Part shown: positions 57,092 to 64,000 of the stretch, in pieces | Numbering within the stretch: the stretch's first letter is position 1 | Layout of the letters: every line of letters begins with the position of its first letter | Assembly (NCBI RefSeq): GCF_011745365.1 | Contig: NW_024468909.1 | Location: 744,001 to 808,000, forward strand | Direction of reading: 5' to 3' | Source: Cryphonectria parasitica EP155 | Taxonomy: Eukaryota; Ascomycota; Sordariomycetes; Diaporthales; Cryphonectriaceae | Length of the DNA: 64,000 nucleotides | The notes under the pieces: generated by a model | What the model saw: only the letters and a program-made list of their open reading frames with translations | Told to the model about the DNA's origin: nothing | Database searches by the model: none | Program-made: the position numbers and the translations under genes

Positions 57092-57532
57092 TCAGTGGTG
57101 TCCCTCGCCGTGTCCCTCGCCGTGTCCCTCGCCATGGTGCTCATCTTTCAAAAAGACGTACTCATACCCGCAGTATGCCGCAAACGCCACCGTCGCGATT
57201 CCTAGGCCGGGAAACGCACCCTTGAATCGGTTCCATCTGCTGAAGAGTCCTGTGTACCGCCACCTTTCACTGTGATCCGGAACAAGTCAGTAATCAAAGG
57301 TCGGTATTTGGGGTTTGTCTCGGCTGGCAGGGGACTGACGCTCTATCCCAAGGGTCGTAGACGGGCTTAGTGGCCGCCTCCTTCAGCTTGTTGATGTCGA
57401 AGCCGGTGATGTTGGCATGTCGGCCGTTGGACGCCCGTAATATCCTGTACTCTTCTCGTCAATTGGGCTGGACTGGATTGACCTTGAAGCAAAAGGAGGA
57501 ACTCGAGGGACTCACATAGTAGGTCGCAGCAT
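57092..57532 (-). CDS. NDUFB3: NADH-ubiquinone oxidoreductase B12 subunit (complex I, NDUFB3)
   Basis: Small three-exon gene on the minus strand: 57532-57516, 57444-57340 and 57269-57092 (99 residues), with 71- and 70-nt introns. Each exon is too short to stand out alone. Assembled, it reads MLRPTMILRASNGRHANITG, then FDINKLKEAATKPVYDPWDR joined to AERWRYTGLFSRWNRFKGAF and a single hydrophobic segment PGLGIATVAFAAYCGYEYVF. The DPW-(x)n-WRY start and NRFKGAFPGLGIATVAF core are those of the complex I membrane-arm accessory subunit B12 in the inner mitochondrial membrane. The C-terminus carries three GEGH repeats coded by a 12-bp tandem repeat (57098-57133). Head to head with CAF1. Confidence 0.9.
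57098..57133 (-). repeat. 12-bp tandem repeat (three units) coding for GEGH repeats
   Basis: Three GGCGAGGGACAC units in frame on the minus strand at the 3' end of the NDUFB3 gene. Confidence 0.88.
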
Positions 57533-58159
57533 CTTGTACCAGATTGGTCCGTCAACAGATGCACTGGTGTTGTTGTGGTGGCGGAGGTGGCGGAGGTGGG
57601 AAGTGGAAGCTTGACGCTGGAGCAGCGGGTTGACTGGAGAAGCTCACACAATAGACGTCCTCGACTTGCTGCAGCGACGGTGGGTTTGGCGGGCAGGCGA
57701 GGGAGAGAGGGGGTGGTGGAAATTGGAAGAAAGGCACGACCCGGGTGACTTTAGCGCGTCGCCCCACCAGACCACTATTCTTAGCGTCAGTCTGACCTCT
57801 AACCTCGAGACAGGACGAGAGCTGCCGTCGACCATGAGCGCTCCCAAAAAGACAATGCCCAACAACGACCCAAACCACCCGACTCCCTTGCAAACACATT
57901 GAGACTGACGAGTATCGCAATCGCTCTAGCCAGGCGACAACATACTTCACGACCATAGGACACATTCTCTCGGTGGCATCGACATATACACGCACGCAAC
58001 ACACCCCCCCACGCTACCCGCACACAACGACGAGAATCCTATCCTGATTGACCGATGCACTATCTCGTCGACCCCGGCGTCACGGAGCAGATACAAAACT
58101 CGAAATAGCATCCAGGAACTGCAAACTGAGCCCCATCGCACTGGGCACGCCACCCAGTC
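57533..58159. other. Divergent promoter region of NDUFB3 and CAF1
   Basis: 627 bases between two start codons, with GGCGGAGGT repeats near 57579-57598 (likely NDUFB3 leader or promoter). No gene is seen. Confidence 0.5.
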
Positions 58160-58456
58160 ATGCCTCCCCATCTCTCGAGGTTCCAGAGTGGACCGACAAA
58201 TGTGCCTCCCTACCAGCACCAGTTCGCCGGCCTAACGCCTGGTCAGAGCACCAATTTCCCACCACAGCTGGGCGGCAACCCTTCTCACCTAAATCCGAAC
58301 GCACAGATACCTTCTTTCGCCACGAACGGAAATGTGTTAGCACTAGGCGGTGGCATGAGCTCAGCGGCCGCGGGATTCGGTGTCGGCCCTGACACGGGGC
58401 TCGGGAGTCATGCCGCGAGGATGGGATTCCACGGCGCTGCGATGCAGCAACAACAA

Positions 58457-58492
<36 letters not shown>

Positions 58493-59742
58493 GCTCAGCA
58501 GCAGGGACATGCTGTGATGGGAGATCATCCCGCCCGTACCCAGGCCAAGGGTCGAATACGAGAGGTGTGGAGACATAACCTAGAGGAAGAGATGGCTGTG
58601 CTGAGAAAGCTGGTGCAGAGGTATCCGTACATCGCCATGGTGAGTTCGAGCAGGGCCGTCCCTGATCACAGCGTGATGCAAGTACTGATGACAAAATTCC
58701 GGTTCAGGATACCGAATTCCCTGGCGTTGTTGCGCGGCCGATGGGTGGGTTTAGGGGTAAGAGCGACTACCACTATCAATGCCTGCGGGCGAACGTGGAT
58801 CTTCTCAAGGTTATCCAGATTGGCATAACGCTGTTCAACGAAGAAGGAGAAACACCGGGCACGAGGCCAAACGGTGGCGATCTGATCGATGGCGACGGTG
58901 TGGGCCGGAGAAATGCGGGCCAGAATCAGCTTCCTCACGCGTGGCAGTTCAACTTCAACTTCAATATCGACGAGGACATGTTCAATCAGACGTCAATCGA
59001 GTCCCTACAGCAGGCTGGTATCGACTTCAACCTGCTCAAGAGGGACGGCATCGACCCAAAGAAGTTTGCTTCCGAGCTCATCCCGTCTGGTCTGACATTC
59101 TTCGAGGACGTGAAATGGATTTCCTTCCACGGCGGTTACGATTTTGGCTACCTCACGAAGCTGCTCATGTGCAGACCGCTTCCCAAGGACGAGCACGAAT
59201 TTGAATACTACATGAAGAAGTTCTTTCCTTGCACCTACGACGTCAAGCACCTCATGAAGCACGCCATCAAGCTGCACAACAGCGGTATGTTGACGCCCAG
59301 CGACGCCAGCACCACCGAGCTTCTGCAGAAATTCGAGCAGAAATCCGGCCTGGAGAGCATAGCAGAAGCCCTGAAGATCAAGCGTGTCGGGTCAGCTCAT
59401 CAGGCGGGCTCCGACTCCTTGTTGACAGGCAAGGTTTTCTTTTCCATGCGTGAGAAGGTCTTCCACGGTGACATAGCGAACGACCACGTCGGTAAGATCT
59501 GGGGTCTCGGGGTGCCTGATATCTCCATCCCCCCGGCATACCAGGCGGGCAACCCGACTGTGGATAATACGCCGCCACAGAGCAACATGAGCGGACAGAA
59601 TGGAGGAACACCGAGCACGCCAAATACTGGAAATGCAGGTCTGGTCCACACACCGGCGGCGCAATCGCACAACACTAATGGTGTCATGGGGCCGATGACG
59701 CCGGGCGGGGTTTTTGGGAACTTCCAGATGGGTGCAAGGTAG
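58160..59742 (+). CDS. CAF1: CCR4-NOT deadenylase subunit CAF1/POP2
   Basis: Two exons, 58160-58639 and 58708-59742 (504 residues); the 68-nt intron joins YPYIAM to DTEFPG. Residues 1-140 are a disordered extension with 15 consecutive Gln (96-110). The DEDD exonuclease domain starts IREVWRHNLEEEMAVLRKLV. Catalytic residues visible are D161 and E163 (DTEFPG), D305 (HGGYDFGYL) and H391/D396 (AHQAGSDSLLTG). CAF1 shortens mRNA poly(A) tails in the cytoplasmic CCR4-NOT complex. The frame ends at TAG 59740-59742 after GGVFGNFQMGAR. The same frame then stays open for 177 more codons (to 60273) with plausible low-complexity coding character, so a longer isoform by splicing or readthrough is possible. 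Confidence 0.92.
58445..58489. repeat. CAA/CAG run coding for 15 glutamines in CAF1
   Basis: A pure-frame mixture of CAA (four) and CAG codons; a second short Gln run follows after His-Ala. Confidence 0.88.
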
Positions 59743-60273
59743 AACCCACAAGCCCATGACTTTGTGCCGACAGGGTCCGGAGCTGCTCAGATGCCGATCA
59801 ATCAATATGACATGGCCGCAGAGGCGAAGAGACACAGCTTGGGCGAGGAGACCGGCTTCCCCTCGCCTCCCGCCTATGCAGAACTACCACCACCATTTCC
59901 TTACGTGCAAGACCGTCGATACCAGTCCTCAGGGCTACAGGCTATGGCCCTTCACTCCCAACCTATGTCTGTGGCGCCATTACCTGGCTTTGAACTTCAT
60001 CGACGCGTATTCTCAGGACCTTCCAATACGGGCTTCAACTGTGAGCTCATTCCTATAGGAGGCTCAGCTGCTATTACTCGAAAGCTCCGATGTATGTCCT
60101 TACCTGGCTGCAATTCCCGACTTATTGGACGACGACAACCTCCTGATTTTGCAAATCATCAACGTATACCCTCGTTACCGCAATTTGACGACCAGGGTTG
60201 GAGGCAGCCAGTATACACGGGCGGGCGGGCGTCGCTGGGAGAGAGAGGTCACACCAATAGCACGCCGTTCTAA
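59743..60273 (+). other. Possible C-terminal extension or long 3' UTR of CAF1
   Basis: Same frame as CAF1 directly after its UAG. It reads NPQAHDFVPTGSGAAQ, MPINQYDMAAEAKRHSLGEE, TGFPSPPAYAELPPPFPYVQ and so on, with few rare residues up to about 60030 and less convincing after that. A 42-nt segment (59732-59773, GTGCAA...ACAG) that contains the UAG could be removed without changing frame. Confidence 0.4.
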
Positions 60274-61144
60274 TTGCGAAGCACCAAACAAGTTTCCCTA
60301 TCTTCCGTCATGTTGTTCAACCGGGCTGTTTTGAGGAAAGGGAAGGGGGGAAAAGGACACAGGCAGCAGGTATCTTATCTGGTTCACGATGGGGGACTCA
60401 CCGGACGGAGTTGTAGGGGTTGAAGGGTCGGTTCTTTCTTCCAGCAGAAAAACATAAAAGACAATGAAATCTCGGAAATGTTGGTTTATTCGGTAAAGAA
60501 AGGGTCTGGGTCTGGCCTGAGTGTGGTACTTCTCTTTTTCCTCTTATAATCCAATGTAAATGTAGTGCTTTTTCTTTCATCCTTTTTCCTGCTTCTCAAT
60601 GACTGTTAAGGGTATGGATACCTGACATGGATAGCGATAAATGCATTCTGTGACACACAAGTGCTTGCCTCTTTCTTCTACGGACTCTGCTTATCTGCCT
60701 GGTTCATGAGTTCTTCAAATCTTGATTTGGTAACAAGGGGGCAGCCTGTATGGGGTTTCGCAAAGTGATGCTCATTTAATTATCTTATGCAAACAAGACT
60801 TAGTTGGTACTTCGACTACAACTCGTCGTCAAGATATTCATAGAAAGTGATATTGCTGAGAGGAGCACTATGGCGATGTGCCTTCTCTTGATAATAATAA
60901 GAGCAGACGCCAATGGTCATGACGTGTTCCAAAACGCCAGGTTCTTTACCATCCATATCCATGCCCCGCTATGCTTTTTTTTTTGAAAAAAAAAAGTACA
61001 GATAATCATCAACAGCGCTACCATATAAAGCATTGCTATGGGCGACAGAAAAACACCCCAAAGCCCCAGCCAGCATCCATGTCCACAGACTGACGTGTCA
61101 ATGCACGGCAGAGCAAAACAACTGGTGACCATCACCACCACCCT
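60274..61144. other. Convergent spacer between CAF1 and GID9
   Basis: Holds a T10-G-A10 near-palindrome at 60975-60995. The rest is AT-richer 3' UTR-like sequence without a gene. Confidence 0.5.
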
Positions 61145-62603
61145 TTAAGTGATATAAATCTTCTTCAGATCATCCTCAGCAACAACGTCCCCAGTCCACA
61201 GATCCTTGACCTTCCCCTCCGGCACTCCTGCCTTGCGTGCATACTCTTCCAGCCGCGCTCGAGCATAGACCCTGCCGCTGGGGAGCATGAGCAGGTCATG
61301 TTCGACATGGCTCTGGCTGTGGTGCGCGTACGGCACGCTGCGCGCCAGCTCGTTCAGCTCTCTGGAGCAGATGGGACACACAGAGCTTGTCAGGCCCGTC
61401 GAGCGGGCGGCGGGCATGCCGTTGGTGGTGTTGGGGCTGTGGCAGGCGGGTGTCTTGAGCGCGGACAGGCCCGACTGCAGGGCAATGTGCAGCACAGGAA
61501 ACGAGGGCAGGCCCAGGAGGGTGTTGTGCGTGTTGACAAAGATCTCGGCGAGCTGATCCCACCGGGCATGGGAGTACATCGACTTGTGCTCGATGTCGAT
61601 GGCATCCGGTGGGCAGGCGAGCAGGACTCCTGCTTGGGCGTACTCGTCCGGGAACGTCTTCTCGAAGGGGAACAGATACTTGCGAGCGAAGGCGATGGCT
61701 TCGAGGAGCTTCTCCTCGTTCTGAGTGCGGACTAACTCAATGTACTGTTGGAAGCGCAGTTGGAACTCGAGGTTGCTCTGTGAGATGGGGCAGACGGGCT
61801 GTCAGTTGATGTTGGGGTAGAAACTTCAAAGACAGTATGCAGGCATAGTTAAGGTAGAGACTCACATCCATTTTCCTCAGCTCCTTCTTGTTCTCAGTGC
61901 ACCAATCCAGTGCCTCCTTCACGCTGTGGTCTAGCAGGCTCTGGCGTATGCGGTTCACCTGCTGGAACGTCTGAATGTCCACTAGGTCACCAACCCCCTT
62001 CTTCTCGGCCAGCGCCTTGGCACTCTCCTCGTAACCCTGCCTCATCAGGTAGTCCACCAGCAGCCTATCGAGCCTGACGCGGCTCCACTGCTCGTACTTG
62101 ACATCCTCGAAGACGCGAATGTCGTGCAGCTCGCTCAGGTGCTTCGCCCTGGCGTCCACCTGCCGATACAGGCGAGCCTCCTCGTCGGCACACGCCGATA
62201 GCTTACGCTTGATGCCACGCATGCGTGCGATCATGGTGTCGAGATTCTTGAGGACATCGCCAGGAGTTGTGCCACCCTTCAGAGCGGTGTTGGCCGAGTC
62301 CTTGAGGGTCTTCTTGATCGAGGAGCCTTCCTTCTCGACAGTGAAGCGGGCTGCTCGGAAGTTGGTGTGGAGGAGCTCATAGGGGAGACGCACGAGCGGC
62401 TGGTCCTGTTGGGTTTGGGGAGTATCCTCTGGTCAGCCTATACTGGCGTGGCGGCAATGAAGCTCTGGAGGTCATGGGTGTGCGGCTATCTCGCAGCTGA
62501 ACAACAGCTTGATGTGCCTTTCCCAGGGACGCTGAGAAGAAGAAGGACTTACAAGGAGGAGATGGTTGGGGTGGTCAATCTTGGTGACTAGGTGGTCGCA
62601 CAT
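61145..62603 (-). CDS. GID9: GID/CTLH ubiquitin ligase subunit Gid9 (Fyv10/MAEA)
   Basis: Three exons on the minus strand: 62603-62553, 62405-61866 and 61777-61145 (407 residues). Exon 1 ([17 protein letters not shown]) joins [20 protein letters not shown], the typical start of the family; 62603 is the first ATG of that frame. A helical region is followed by a LisH motif (about 128-156, [20 protein letters not shown]), a CTLH domain (about 160-215, [19 protein letters not shown]) and CRA-type helices. The C-terminal degenerate RING (about 331-385) reads [38 protein letters not shown]. With Gid2/Rmd5 it forms the RING dimer of the GID E3, which degrades gluconeogenic enzymes after glucose return in yeast. 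Introns are 147 and 88 nt. Confidence 0.9.
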
Positions 62604-64000
62604 GTTTGGAGAATACGCTCCCTCGAGTGGGATGGCAATATCGAGGATGGCCTTGTCTTTCTTTATCAATGTAAGCTGCTCGAAGACGGCGGGATGTCTG
62701 CCCGCACAAGTGGTGGTGCAATGGTGGTGGTACTGGGCTCTTTAGAGCAACAGACAATGACGCTCAGAGGGTCCCTAAGCAGACGGCGATAAGCGATAAG
62801 CGCTTCTCACTATCGAGACCCCTAGGTGTGTGAGTCCGTGCGTGGAGCTCGGGCGGGGGACACGGAATGGATGTTAAAACATTCTATTCAATACCCTGGG
62901 CAAAACAAGGACCCAAGAAATGAAGGAAAGAATCCTATTTGCTCCAGGGAAATTACCCACCCAGGGCCTTGCGGGTCCAGAGGAGAGGGGGAAGGGGTAA
63001 AGACGACTCCGATGCAGGTGGCTCGAAACGGAGGACCGCTGGCTGAGTCTGTAAGGCGTGATGCGCGCCTGACGAGATGCTGGGGAGGATATTCCCGTGT
63101 TATTGACGGTCAGCTGCAGATCAGGTATAGATGCAGCTTGGTGACATGGACACTCTGCTAAGACAGGACTGGGAAGAAGAGCAAAATACTATTGATATCA
63201 TGGCATCTATTTTGTAACGAGATCAAGTTGACCATGTCTGCTTTGGAAGCCTGGAGTCAATGTTGTCATGGCCTGCACGGCTGTATGATTTCACTTGCAG
63301 GCCTCGTTGTCCTTCTATAGACCATGGAAAAGAGCGAGTCCCATTCATTCATCATCATTCAGAGTCTCATCGCGTATCCGACGAATACGAATTGACGCGT
63401 ACTATGTGAATGGCAGTCAGTCCGTCTAGTTGAGCGATCGGCGAGGCGCATTTAGCAGGACTTCACGAATGAGATGTGAAGCTGCTGGTTACGCAGGCAT
63501 GACACGAAATGATTAGGGGCTACACCATGGTTGCGTCTACACACCATCTCCCCTTGGACTCTGCATCAGATGACGAGTGTTGGACCCAAACCACACACCC
63601 CCTCTCCTCGCCCACCAACGGTTACTGTAACCAGACAGTAAAACTCCGCGACGCCTGCAGGGCATTAACTTGACGCAACAGCCTGAGACACAACAGACAG
63701 CCGCATCTCAACGCTGCATTTGCGGCCTGGAACGCTGGGGTATGACCAGTAGGACTGATCAGGCCTTAGGTCAGGTGTTCCAGATGAGTGTTGGCTATAG
63801 TCTTCACAGTCCAGCCGATCCACGCCATCACGGGATCTTGGTATCAGATGCCCAGAGGGCAGGAAGAGAGAGAAGAGGGAAAAGAGAAACGAGTTGTGAC
63901 CAGGCAGGATGCATAGTTAGCTTCCCTTTAGCCTCTCCAGAGTCTTGTGTGGTGTATCATATGTGTGTAGGGACCATGCAGCCAATCAAGGAGTCATCTC
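62604..64000. other. Gene-free right end of the window
   Basis: Upstream region of GID9 and 1.2 kb of further sequence. A ORF at 62826-63161 has no family features. No gene, RNA or repeat can be supported. Confidence 0.5.

Overview
This window is nuclear DNA of a filamentous ascomycete (Pezizomycotina, most likely Sordariomycetes). The evidence is many short spliceosomal introns (about 42-360 nt, GT...AG with CTAAC/CTGAC-like branch sites), GC-rich exons, fungal-only families (Ste50, a Zn2Cys6 factor, Cbp3, Gid9) and gene spacing of 0.3-4 kb. I cannot name the species. There are no operons. Exon boundaries were chosen so that reading frames join and family motifs continue across each intron; all functions are inferred from protein motifs.

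Layout. 1-2.5 kb: 3' end of the pyruvate dehydrogenase protein X gene, convergent with a lactonase-type beta-propeller (carboxymuconate cyclase-like) gene. 4.2-6.2 kb: a major facilitator transporter. 8.4-11.7 kb: a Zn2Cys6 transcription factor whose stop codon lies a few bases from a complete 1.3-kb DNA transposon with 29-bp perfect terminal inverted repeats and a Tc1/IS630-type transposase. 13.4-14.8 kb: a secreted-then-anchored cysteine-rich single-pass membrane protein. 16-18.9 kb: an OPT oligopeptide transporter.

20.7-35.2 kb is a housekeeping block: mitochondrial beta-ketoacyl synthase (CEM1), the cytochrome bc1 assembly chaperone CBP3, dihydrofolate reductase, the 25-residue ribosomal protein RPL41 (far below usual ORF cut-offs), RNA polymerase I subunit RPA49 and the bromodomain AAA ATPase YTA7. 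39-48 kb: the MAPK adaptor STE50, a DUF4211 nuclear-type protein and a conserved fungal protein whose first coding exon appears to be the ATG alone. 49-63 kb: the SUMO E1 subunit AOS1, ribosome biogenesis factor TIF6, a coiled-coil protein, the complex I subunit NDUFB3 (three small exons), the deadenylase CAF1/POP2 and the GID ubiquitin-ligase subunit GID9/FYV10.

Common themes are mitochondrial energy metabolism (PDX1, CEM1, CBP3, NDUFB3), ribosome production (RPL41, TIF6, RPA49) and protein or mRNA turnover (AOS1, GID9, CAF1). This looks like a core chromosomal region with one transposon, not a gene cluster. I saw no convincing new multi-gene system. The points most worth a second look are an in-frame UAG between CAF1 and a long coding-like extension, the transposon flush with the transcription factor stop codon with a non-TA target duplication, the ATG-only exon, the RPL41/DHFR shared promoter with Tbf1-like and Cbf1-like sites, and a perfect 24-bp palindrome between convergent genes.
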